Part shown: piece after piece, positions 11,132-19,203 of the stretch
How positions within the stretch are numbered: position 1 is the first letter of the stretch
Layout of the letters: each line of letters opens with the position of its first letter
Assembly (NCBI RefSeq): GCF_016427605.1
Contig: NZ_JAELXQ010000004.1
Coordinates: forward strand, 1-64,000
Length of the DNA: 64,000 bases
Direction: 5' to 3'
Source of the DNA: Ochrobactrum sp. Q0168
GTDB taxonomy: Bacteria; Pseudomonadota; Alphaproteobacteria; Rhizobiales; Rhizobiaceae
Position numbers and translations under genes: made by a program
The notes under the pieces: generated by a model
What the model was told of the DNA's origin: nothing
The model's database searches: none
The model's input: the letters and a program-made list of their open reading frames with translations, nothing else

Positions 11132-12055
11132 ATGATTGGCCTTTCCATGAAACACCTCCGCTACTTCGATTCACTGGCGCGATTGAGCCATTTTGGGCGC
11201 GCGGCGGCGGCCTGTTCCATCTCCCAGCCGGCCCTGTCCTTGCAGATCAAGGAACTGGAAGATTTGATCGGCGCGCCTCTGGTGGAACGCGGCGGCAGGC
11301 AAATCCGCCTGACCGGGCTCGGCGAGGAATTCGCGGAAAGGGTGCGCGGCATTTTGCGCTCGGTTGACGAGCTGGAAGAGTTGGCGCGGGCGGCGCATGG
11401 TCCGTTTACCGGTCGTCTGCGTCTGGGCGTGATCCCGACTGTTGCGCCTTATCTTCTGCCGGAAGTCATCAAGACGCTGACTCAGCGTTATCCGGGGCTG
11501 GAACCACGCCCGCGTGAGGCGATTACCCAGAGATTGATCGACGATCTGCTGGAGGCGAGGCTGGACGCGGCGATTGTCGCTCTGCCGATTTCCGAACCTG
11601 CCTTGCAGGAAGTGCCGCTGTTTGATGAGGAGTTCGTGCTGATGCGCCCGCTTGAAGATGCGGGCAAGCCGGTTCCAAGTGCGGAAAAACTGCACGAAAT
11701 GCGGTTGCTTCTTCTGGAAGAAGGGCATTGTTTTCGCGATCAGGCGCTGTCCTTCTGCAATATTACGAATGCGCCACCGCGCGAATTGATGGAGGGTAGT
11801 TCGCTTTCCACTCTCGTGCAGATGGTGGGTGCTGGCATCGGCATTACGCTTGTGCCGGAGATGGCGGTCTATACGGAAACGCTTGCCGCGAATGTCTGCA
11901 TGTTCCGGCTGGCCGAGCCGCGCCCGTCGCGAACCATCGGTCTGGTCTGGCGCAAGAGCAATCCGCTGTCGTCTCAACTCAAGCAAATTGCCGAGATCGT
12001 GCGGGAAGTGGGGCTGCGCAATCAGGATCGGATGCAAACGCTGCTGAGCAATTGA
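11132..12055 (+). CDS. oxyR: Hydrogen-peroxide sensor OxyR (LysR family)
   Basis: 307 aa; a second ATG five codons in (MKHLRYFDSL) is an alternative start and neither has a strong ribosome-binding site. The N-terminal helix-turn-helix contains HFGRAAAACSISQPALSLQI. The two redox cysteines are C200 and C209 in GHCFRDQALSFC, the same spacing as E. coli C199/C208. Peroxide would form a disulfide between them and switch on katG, which lies divergently next door. Confidence 0.93.
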   Translation: MIGLSMKHLRYFDSLARLSHFGRAAAACSISQPALSLQIKELEDLIGAPLVERGGRQIRLTGLGEEFAERVRGILRSVDELEELARAAHGPFTGRLRLGVIPTVAPYLLPEVIKTLTQRYPGLEPRPREAITQRLIDDLLEARLDAAIVALPISEPALQEVPLFDEEFVLMRPLEDAGKPVPSAEKLHEMRLLLLEEGHCFRDQALSFCNITNAPPRELMEGSSLSTLVQMVGAGIGITLVPEMAVYTETLAANVCMFRLAEPRPSRTIGLVWRKSNPLSSQLKQIAEIVREVGLRNQDRMQTLLSN

Positions 12056-12089
12056 ACCCAGCCAGTATCGATTTGGCAAAAAAGCTTCA

Positions 12090-13076
12090 TCAGTCGTCCA
12101 AAACTTCACCGACAATCTTGCCAGCCACCGATGTGCAGCGGAGATAGGCCCTGTTCATGGAGACGCCGGGCAGGGGTTTTTCAAGGGCGTCGCGGGCATG
12201 AAAGCCATTTGCGTTGTTCATTATAAGCAACCTGCGATTTTCCTGCGGGATGGAATAGCGAAATTTGTTTTCTGATATGGCTTTCACTATGTCGGCGACA
12301 ATATCGTGGGATTGGGTATGCTCCTCGCCTACCTTCCCGTCAAACTGGCCGCTCATATAAGTTGTAATCGAGCCGTTTTGGGCATGGTTGAAAATGGTCG
12401 CCTTGACCCGCTGCTCTATGATCATCACGTCATTCCGCCCATCTTCGTAGACGGCAGGATTGAGTTTGAAATAATATTCCGTCGATAAGCCAACCTTGTT
12501 CACAAGCTCGAAGATACCGTCGATTTTACATGTCGGCACCCAGTGAAAGCAGCCGCGTTCTTCAAAGTTAATGGCGATGTTATAAAGCGCTATATAGTGG
12601 GGAACGGCTACGCTCTTCCCTGTGACAGAGCTGTCAGAGTGAAACTCCAACCGGTTTAACGGAACCAGATCCTGCAAGCCAACGCGCTCCAGTTTTAGAC
12701 GGCTATCCGCGGAGGTTGTAAAGACTGAGAACGGGGTGTGGTTTTTCCCGTCATAAAGGGTCGGCATCAGCGCCTGAACCAGCGAGATACCTAACAGCGC
12801 TCCAGCAGTGGCGTCTAATGTGGCATCTTCAAAGATGGTTGGAATATCGACTGCGACGATCCCGATTTCGGGACTGTCCAACTGAAATTGCAGGTCTGTG
12901 ACCAAATCGGCGAAGGCGTATGCAGCCTGACTTGCGAGATCCGCTGTCAGCTCTTTGTCACGCAAGTCTGCGAGCGAGAGCATGATGCCGTTCTTCGTCA
13001 GATACTGATCGCAGAAATTATGTGCTGCTTCTGGAGCAAGCGAAAAGATAACCGGTGTTTCAAAGTGCTGCGTCAT
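12090..13076 (-). CDS. Fe(II)/2-oxoglutarate oxygenase, clavaminate-synthase-like, candidate peptide-modifying enzyme
   Basis: 328 aa from the ATG at 13076, nine bases after GGAAGG; an ATG at 13085 lies against the same ribosome-binding site and is less likely. The iron ligands are H146 and D148 (RLEFHSDSS) and H293 (NANGFHARDA), with a 2OG-binding Arg at 309 or 313 (MNRAYLR). The C-terminal order (LLIMNN, then HAR, then an Arg-rich strand) and the length match clavaminate-synthase-like enzymes such as AsnO and VioC, which hydroxylate Asn or Arg; those usually have HxE where this has HxD. The same-strand ORF just upstream encodes a 42-aa peptide, separated by a terminator-like hairpin. Whether the substrate is that peptide or a free amino acid is unknown. 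Codon use is AT-richer than its neighbours, which suggests acquisition. Confidence 0.72.
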   Translation of the reverse strand: MTQHFETPVIFSLAPEAAHNFCDQYLTKNGIMLSLADLRDKELTADLASQAAYAFADLVTDLQFQLDSPEIGIVAVDIPTIFEDATLDATAGALLGISLVQALMPTLYDGKNHTPFSVFTTSADSRLKLERVGLQDLVPLNRLEFHSDSSVTGKSVAVPHYIALYNIAINFEERGCFHWVPTCKIDGIFELVNKVGLSTEYYFKLNPAVYEDGRNDVMIIEQRVKATIFNHAQNGSITTYMSGQFDGKVGEEHTQSHDIVADIVKAISENKFRYSIPQENRRLLIMNNANGFHARDALEKPLPGVSMNRAYLRCTSVAGKIVGEVLDD

Positions 13077-13094
13077 AAAAGTCATCCTTCCAAT

Positions 13095-13125
13095 TAAAAA
13101 ATTAGGGGGTGAATTACCCCCTAAT
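13095..13125 (-). terminator. Terminator/attenuator between the small peptide and the oxygenase
   Basis: Perfect 10-bp stem (ATTAGGGGGT at 13101-13110 and ACCCCCTAAT at 13116-13125) with a 5-nt loop, followed on the minus strand by six or more T residues. It lies 42 nt after the peptide stop and ends just before the oxygenase ribosome-binding site, so transcripts would mostly stop after the peptide and only read-through would reach the enzyme. Confidence 0.82.
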
Positions 13126-13166
13126 CTCCATCCAGAGTTTAGTATTGAGCTTAAGCAGAATTTTAA

Positions 13167-13295
13167 TTACTTCTTCTTTTCAAATCCTGGGCAACCATTA
13201 GAATTATTGCCGGGGCTGATGGATGCAGAAAGACCCTTTAATACATCTTCAAAGGCGATTGCAGCTGTGCTCACAGGTTTGCTTGTAGTATGCAT
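13167..13295 (-). CDS. 42-aa Cys-containing peptide, candidate RiPP-like precursor
   Basis: Small ORF below the usual length cut-off. ATG at 13295 is preceded by GGGAG with seven bases spacing. The N-terminal two-thirds is leader-like and includes STAAIAFEDVLKGLSAS; the C-terminus is SPGNNSNGCPGFEKKK, with one Cys, three Asn, three Gly and two Pro, and a basic tail. There is no signal peptide or membrane segment. The gene stands 81 nt upstream of the Fe/2OG oxygenase start on the same strand. I do not recognise the peptide family; the precursor role is inferred from size, composition, ribosome-binding site and context. Confidence 0.62.
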   Translation of the reverse strand: MHTTSKPVSTAAIAFEDVLKGLSASISPGNNSNGCPGFEKKK

Positions 13296-13538
13296 TTTGC
13301 TTCTCCCAATTTTTGAAATGTGCCTTAATATGAAGGCAGCTTATTATTGAGGTATTTTATAATTTTACGAAACAGCAAAGGGTCGCTGGCAATTTAATAT
13401 TAGCGATCGCTTGTATGGGATTTATTTTTGGGTGCTACTTCAAGTTACGAGCGTCCATTGCGGACACTGCACGGGGTAGGCCAGCTTGGGCGCTTTATTC
13501 CTACAAATCCAACAAACAATATGTGCCAGCTCCGGCTA

Positions 13539-16500
13539 TCAAAAATTCAGTGAAAACTTTGCACCCAAAGTGTGTTGCGTTGACTTGGCCCCAAGCTGAG
13601 CCTGATAGTTCACATTGAAGTTTGATTGTCTGGAGACGGGAATTTCCAGACCGGCCTCAAGGATCGCGGCATCCTTTGCAATTGGCGCGCCGGTGATCGA
13701 AAACGCTTCGCCGCCGTCGAAGGAATGCCTTGCATTGCCATTGATGCCATTTGAGGCTTTTCGGTATCCAATGCCTGCGGTGACATTGGCAGTTGTTGCG
13801 GTAGTGATTTGTATTGCGGACTTGGCTCTCAGTCCCACTGTGCCAAAGGTGGCGTTCGTGTTCGAGCTATAGCCGTGCAGTGCCGCTTCTCCGCCGGTTT
13901 CATCGTAACCATTCATATGATGGTTGATGTAAGCGAGGTTGGCATAGGGTTCGAACATCATATGTCTGGTGTCGATTTTATAGGCAAGTTCTCCGAATAT
14001 CTGGAATGTGCGTGCACTGCCATCACCTGTCAAAGTCTCTGGCCCCAACCCCACAAAACCCACGTTACGATCAGTGTCGATCTGGTGCCATGAATTCGCA
14101 ATGCCTGCGCGCAATGCAATATGGTCCCACTGTCTGGCTGCATATGCTCCGACATGAAAACTATCGACTGAGGTCGAAGACTGTCTGTTATCGGCCTTTA
14201 TGGATGTGATGCCGTAACCCGCAAGAGCACCCACAAGCCAGTCACTCTCCAGCTTTGTATCGGCCCCGACGACAAAGCCGCCTGCAGAATGCCTTACATC
14301 GGCATAATTGCCATTGCCGTCGATTTTGTTCCAGCCGCCATAAGCCGCTGCCCATCCACTCCACTTGCTATCCAGCGGTGCTTCTGTGCCATCCTTCGGC
14401 ATGGCAATGCCGCCAAGCGCCGCGCGCATACGATTATTGGCGATATCGCGGATATACGCAGAATCCTCGATCAAGGCCGAGGCAATGGAGCCGTATATTT
14501 CGCCCGACAGATTATCGAGCGCATAACCGATGGCCGTCTTGTTGTTTGGGAGGCCGGAAACCGCGCCGTAGATCGCATGATCGCTTCCAAGTGCCTCCAC
14601 AGCGGTGGCGACGGCCACTTGATTGCGCGTCGTTCCCATGTCGGCGAAACGAATGTCATTGCGGTTGAGCTCGAGACTGACGGTGCCTTTGCCATAGTCA
14701 TAAAGCAATGTCGGATTCAAAAAAGCGAACTCGGATGTCACTGTGCTGAACGCGCCCGTCAGTGCGCCGTCGGCCTTCAGGATTGTATAGACAGAATGCA
14801 GCGCATATTCGCCTGAATAACCGATATGCGCTACAGCCGCTCCATTGATGGTCACGTTACCGGTCACATTCATCACGTCGCTGTCGGGACCGGAGGGATC
14901 GACTTCGACATTGTAAATGGAACCCTGTTCCAACACGAGATTGCCATTTACGGTCAGTGTGCCGATGGAATTACCTGGTGCTAGGATAGCCTGGTCCGAA
15001 ACAGTGATCGTGGAGTTGGCCCCACTGCCAATGGTCCCCACGCCGGAAAGCTTTGCACCACTTGCGATCAGCATGTCGCCACCGATGGAGCCGCGTCCTT
15101 TGTTTGTGCCGGTGTCGAGTTCACCACCGGCAACTATCAACAGGCCGGAAAATGCGGAACTGTCTCCCGCGACAGTAAGCTTGCCTGCGCCGTTCTTGAT
15201 CAAATGGCCATTGCCGGAGATCTGCCCGTAATAATCACCATCTTCAGGCTGATCGAAGATCAGGGTGCCGTCTGTCTGGATGGCAGCATTGCCGCGCAGA
15301 TTTGAAGCGATGGTCTCCACTAACCCATTCTGGATGTTCCAGTTTGCCGATGAGATGCCACCAAGTGTCAACGCACCATTGCCTGTTTTGGTGAGCGTGC
15401 CGCTGCCATTGATCTGGCCATTCCAGCGAACCTGATAACCATCGTCGATAGCGAGGGTGCCCTCAGTCGCAACATTGACATTCCGGTTGGAAGTCATTGA
15501 AGCACCGATATCCAATTCACCGCCTGCAAATGTCAGCCAGCCGCTTGCGTCGCCGAGATTATTATCTGCCGTGATGATCAATTTGCCGCCGCGCAGAAGC
15601 GTCCCGCCCGCGTAGCTGTTGGCGGCTCCAAGCGACAAGGAACCTGCGCCGTCCTTCGCCAGTGTACCCGCGCCGTCGATTGCTCCTGTCCAGGTCACTT
15701 GGGCATTGTGGGCGACTGATAGTGCGCCAATGCTTGCGACTGTAATCGTCCGACCACCAGTCATGTCGGCAATCATGTTCAGATTGCCCCCATCGAGGGT
15801 CAGTGCGCCTGCGCCGAGATTGCCTTCGTCAGTAATCTGGATCGCACCGTTGTAAATGGTCGTGCCGCCGGTATAGGTGTTGTTCCCCGTCAGCACCAAT
15901 GTGCCTGCTTCGGTCTTCGCCAACCCGCCATTGCCTGTGATCTGCGCATTGATTGTCGCGACATCTGCAAGAACCCGGACTTCCGCCAGCCCGTTTGGAA
16001 GATTGCCATCCAGAACCAAAGCGCCGCTGCCGGCATCGAGACTAAAACCTTCATCCACGAATTGCAGGCTGTTGAACGCGATCTGGTCGTCAATGGTAAT
16101 GGAATGGGTGGTTCCAGCCGAAGGTTCCTTGAATACCGCATGATTGCCGCCCCAGACGACAGGGACATTGCCGCCATCATTCAGCCAGTTCATTGATGAT
16201 GCGGTCCATGAAGAAGACCCTGCCCAGGTTTGGAGCTGGTTTGTTGAACCAATTGTTCCAACCACAAAGTCTACGTAATCTTGGCCATAAACCAGTTGGT
16301 GCGGGTCAGTCAGTCCGGTTACATTGACCGTGAAATTCGACCGCTGGAAGTTGCCCCCATAGTCGAACAAGCGATAGTAGCCGATCGGCAAAAGCCCAAG
16401 CGGGTCGAGGGAGGAAATATTCAGCTGGTTGGAGCCGTTGAAGTTCACATCGCCATCTACCGTAAGGCGTTGTGTGGGGGCGGTGCCATTGTTCTGTGCA

Positions 16501-18827
16501 ATGTAAAAATTGATTGCGGAATCGGTAAGCGTCAGGTCGCCTCTTATATTCAAGCTCGTCGAACGGTTATCAAGCGAGCTGTTATTGAGAACGAGGTTGT
16601 TAACCGTCCCGCGACCGGACATTGTGGCCCCGGCGAGGCTCATTGTTCCGGATTGCAAAGTGGCATTGTTTAATGAAACGGAACCACCCTTTACAACCGT
16701 GTCTCCGGTATATTGCTGGTTCACAGTGAAATCAGTTTGGCCACCCGAACTCTGATCGATCGTGACGCTGCCATCACCTGAAATAACCGTATTGATCGTG
16801 CGCACATCAAGTGTGGTGCTCTCCAGTATCAGCTTTGCGCCCTGTTGGATGTCGACATTGCCCCCCAACTTGAAGCGAGGTGAAAATGTCAGGGTTCCTT
16901 CCTTGACCTGTGTCTCATATGTCCCCTGCGCAGGCTCGCTATCAAAAAGAAGACTGCCCACACCACTTTTGATCAGCTTGGTGTCGATCGCTGCAAACAG
17001 GTTACTGGCGACAGTAGCAGTGGTCGGGACGTCAAAATCTATCGTGGTGCTATATAAGGCAAGAGGCGCACTCCATGTCGAGAAAGCTTCCGCCTTAATG
17101 TTTGCCGAATATATAAAAGTACGATTGGGCGTTGGCGAAGCAACAAAATCGCCATTGATTGTTAACTCGCCCAGCGGAGAACCAATAATTGCTATATTAG
17201 AAAATCGCTTCGTGTTGCTAATGTCAAGATTATAATCTCTTGTATGCAACGTTACGTCTGTAAGTTGGAATAGAGTTAAATGGCTCTCTTGTGCCGAAAC
17301 GTTATAATTAGTATTATTGAACACAATTAAATATTCGTTTACAAAAGAATCCTCTCCTGTGATATAAACCGTTCCGTTAATGCGACCGTTATTAGTAAAT
17401 CCGACGTTACTTCCGGCTATTATAACGTCGCCAATGATACGCCCGTAATTGGTAAAATCATAAGAATTCGAGTCGATCTGAACGGCAGTTTGAGAAAGGT
17501 AGTCTCCAATCACGCCGAGAGGTCGGTTGATAAAGCTCCCGTTATTCGATCCAGAGCGAATGACGACATCGAGTCCCGACCAGGAAGCACTGATCATCGG
17601 ATCGCCGCCGCGAATAGTTCCCTCATTGTTGAACGTTCCCGAGCCATACAGCTCAAGACCAGCACCGTTCAGGGCTCCGGGGTACCCCTGTCCGGCATCG
17701 CCACCAATGATCGTGCCTTTATTGGTAGCCGTCCCGTTCAGGTTCATCAACAAACCCGCAGCGCCATTTCCTCCGGCAAGATTCGATCGTAAGGAAATTC
17801 CACCTCTTCCGCCGGTTATCTTCCCGTAGTTGACAAAACTATCATCGACGCGGTCAAAGTAATAGAACAGACCCGCGCCGCCGTCGCCGCCCCTAACGCC
17901 TGTTCCGCCAGCCCCGCCTGTAATAGTGGCGTCAGAATTGATAGTCACGGCAATGGGGACAGTGTCACGATCAACGATGAGTGCCAATCCAACGCCGCCA
18001 CCGCCTCCGCCGCCTGCGAGCTCGGGGTCAATATCAATGCCGTTCCAATATGCATCTCCCCCGTTCGAGCCGTTAAATGGAGTGGGTCCTGAGATCGTCG
18101 CGTAGGTCGAAATGATCTCATAGTGGCCATTGCCGCCACCGCCACCGCCCCCACTGCTATTGGGTAAGGCAAGGGGGGTGCCAGCATTATTCAGCCCGGA
18201 AGCAGAACTGCCTCCGTTGCCGCCATAGTTGCCTATGAGAGATGTGTCGGTCGATAAAAGGAGGCCGCCCCCGCCCCCGCCTGCTCCGCCAATCGGCGCT
18301 GCGGTGCCATAATTGTTTATTGCTGTCAGGGAGCGTGTAACTGGATCAACCACACCACCGGCGTTTCCGTTTTTGCCTGCTGCTTCCAGATCAAGTCCCG
18401 TGATTTGAGCGGCATCGCCACCATATCCACCCAAAAGGACATAAATGTCGCAGCATCCGTTTGTAATAACGACGCCGCTGCCGCTACCGCCTCCACCCGA
18501 AGCAAAGCCGCCCCTTCCGATCCCGGTCGTGGTATAACCGGCGGGTGTTGAGCCAAAACCGCCATTTCCACCGCCTTGTGTTATCATCTGGGCAGATGCT
18601 GTGGTGAGCGTCAATCCGCTGGCAACCGCGACGCTTGCCAATCGCAGTGCGCTTCGCATGGGCAATAGGGCGGTTCCATTCAGGAGGCGATTGTTGAAGC
18701 GATTTTTGTCCAATGATCGAGGAGTCGTGAAAAAAACGGACGCCGCCGAATGAATACTGTTGTCCAAAATACGTGCCCCGCCCCATAAATGAGGCGGTAG
18801 TTTATTGAGATGCCTAAACCTCTTCAA
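13539..18827 (-). CDS. Giant type V autotransporter adhesin-like protein
   Basis: 1762 aa from the ATG at 18827. Residues 1-56 form an unusual N-terminal extension, then a conventional signal peptide (MRSALRLASVAVASGLTLTT, cleavage after ASA); an ATG at residue 57 is an alternative start. The first 300 residues of the passenger are very Gly-rich. The middle is a long beta-helix with passenger-associated repeats such as LVLTGNNTYTGGTTIYNG and LTLDGGNL. The last about 280 residues form an autotransporter beta-barrel starting near WSGWAAAYGGWNK and ending in the terminal Phe (FSLNF) expected for BAM recognition. Related Brucella autotransporters function in adhesion. It is followed by the peptide/oxygenase cassette on the same strand with a 240-bp gap. 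Confidence 0.93.
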   Translation of the reverse strand: MKRFRHLNKLPPHLWGGARILDNSIHSAASVFFTTPRSLDKNRFNNRLLNGTALLPMRSALRLASVAVASGLTLTTASAQMITQGGGNGGFGSTPAGYTTTGIGRGGFASGGGGSGSGVVITNGCCDIYVLLGGYGGDAAQITGLDLEAAGKNGNAGGVVDPVTRSLTAINNYGTAAPIGGAGGGGGGLLLSTDTSLIGNYGGNGGSSASGLNNAGTPLALPNSSGGGGGGGNGHYEIISTYATISGPTPFNGSNGGDAYWNGIDIDPELAGGGGGGGVGLALIVDRDTVPIAVTINSDATITGGAGGTGVRGGDGGAGLFYYFDRVDDSFVNYGKITGGRGGISLRSNLAGGNGAAGLLMNLNGTATNKGTIIGGDAGQGYPGALNGAGLELYGSGTFNNEGTIRGGDPMISASWSGLDVVIRSGSNNGSFINRPLGVIGDYLSQTAVQIDSNSYDFTNYGRIIGDVIIAGSNVGFTNNGRINGTVYITGEDSFVNEYLIVFNNTNYNVSAQESHLTLFQLTDVTLHTRDYNLDISNTKRFSNIAIIGSPLGELTINGDFVASPTPNRTFIYSANIKAEAFSTWSAPLALYSTTIDFDVPTTATVASNLFAAIDTKLIKSGVGSLLFDSEPAQGTYETQVKEGTLTFSPRFKLGGNVDIQQGAKLILESTTLDVRTINTVISGDGSVTIDQSSGGQTDFTVNQQYTGDTVVKGGSVSLNNATLQSGTMSLAGATMSGRGTVNNLVLNNSSLDNRSTSLNIRGDLTLTDSAINFYIAQNNGTAPTQRLTVDGDVNFNGSNQLNISSLDPLGLLPIGYYRLFDYGGNFQRSNFTVNVTGLTDPHQLVYGQDYVDFVVGTIGSTNQLQTWAGSSSWTASSMNWLNDGGNVPVVWGGNHAVFKEPSAGTTHSITIDDQIAFNSLQFVDEGFSLDAGSGALVLDGNLPNGLAEVRVLADVATINAQITGNGGLAKTEAGTLVLTGNNTYTGGTTIYNGAIQITDEGNLGAGALTLDGGNLNMIADMTGGRTITVASIGALSVAHNAQVTWTGAIDGAGTLAKDGAGSLSLGAANSYAGGTLLRGGKLIITADNNLGDASGWLTFAGGELDIGASMTSNRNVNVATEGTLAIDDGYQVRWNGQINGSGTLTKTGNGALTLGGISSANWNIQNGLVETIASNLRGNAAIQTDGTLIFDQPEDGDYYGQISGNGHLIKNGAGKLTVAGDSSAFSGLLIVAGGELDTGTNKGRGSIGGDMLIASGAKLSGVGTIGSGANSTITVSDQAILAPGNSIGTLTVNGNLVLEQGSIYNVEVDPSGPDSDVMNVTGNVTINGAAVAHIGYSGEYALHSVYTILKADGALTGAFSTVTSEFAFLNPTLLYDYGKGTVSLELNRNDIRFADMGTTRNQVAVATAVEALGSDHAIYGAVSGLPNNKTAIGYALDNLSGEIYGSIASALIEDSAYIRDIANNRMRAALGGIAMPKDGTEAPLDSKWSGWAAAYGGWNKIDGNGNYADVRHSAGGFVVGADTKLESDWLVGALAGYGITSIKADNRQSSTSVDSFHVGAYAARQWDHIALRAGIANSWHQIDTDRNVGFVGLGPETLTGDGSARTFQIFGELAYKIDTRHMMFEPYANLAYINHHMNGYDETGGEAALHGYSSNTNATFGTVGLRAKSAIQITTATTANVTAGIGYRKASNGINGNARHSFDGGEAFSITGAPIAKDAAILEAGLEIPVSRQSNFNVNYQAQLGAKSTQHTLGAKFSLNF

Positions 18828-19203
18828 TACGGCAAATGCCGTATATTTGTAGATAATACATGGGTATCGCCCTTCATTGACAATACCTTAGCGGGAATGA
18901 CGCGGCGCTTCATCGTGACCTTTCCATGCCTCGTATTTAATCGCGAAATTTTGACGTTTACGGAAACGTCAAACTGCGCTAGTTTCGAGTCCGAACTGGT
19001 CTCCCGCGACCTCATTTTGGTTGAGGCTGGCCAGAATGCTGCAAAAATGGCAAGTTTTCGAGTGAGGACGTCTGTTTTTGTTGCAACATGCAGGCTGTCA
19101 CAGTGTTTTTGCTCATAAAGCACACAGCAGGTGTGAAACGCGGTCTGGAGCCGGTATCCGTCTTTCGCGGGGCTGGCTCAGGTGATGAATTTGGAGGATT
19201 TTG
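18828..19203. other. Divergent intergenic region, autotransporter/fatty-acid operon
   Basis: 376 bp between the start codons of the autotransporter and the acyl-CoA dehydrogenase. Apart from the inverted repeat at 18951 I see no gene here; short ORFs on both strands lack ribosome-binding sites and family resemblance. It should contain both promoters. Confidence 0.6.
18951..18972. promoter_or_regulatory. Candidate operator of the beta-oxidation operon
   Basis: Perfect 9-bp inverted repeat, arms TTGACGTTT and AAACGTCAA with an ACGG spacer, about 230 bp upstream of the acyl-CoA dehydrogenase. The TTTACG-type core resembles, as I recall, operators of LiuR-type MerR or similar acyl-CoA-responsive regulators in Proteobacteria; the regulator is not encoded in this window. 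Confidence 0.5.

Noticed and set aside
13167-13295. PqqA-type precursor peptide
   Set aside because: No Glu-x-x-x-Tyr motif and no pqqE or other PQQ genes are present.
17880-18600. Collagen-like or silk-like repeat domain
   Set aside because: The Gly runs lack the regular GXY period; they are Gly-rich loops at the start of the autotransporter passenger.
18810-19118. Short open frames on both strands of the autotransporter-fad intergenic region
   Set aside because: No ribosome-binding site, no domain, and they overlap the probable promoters and operator.
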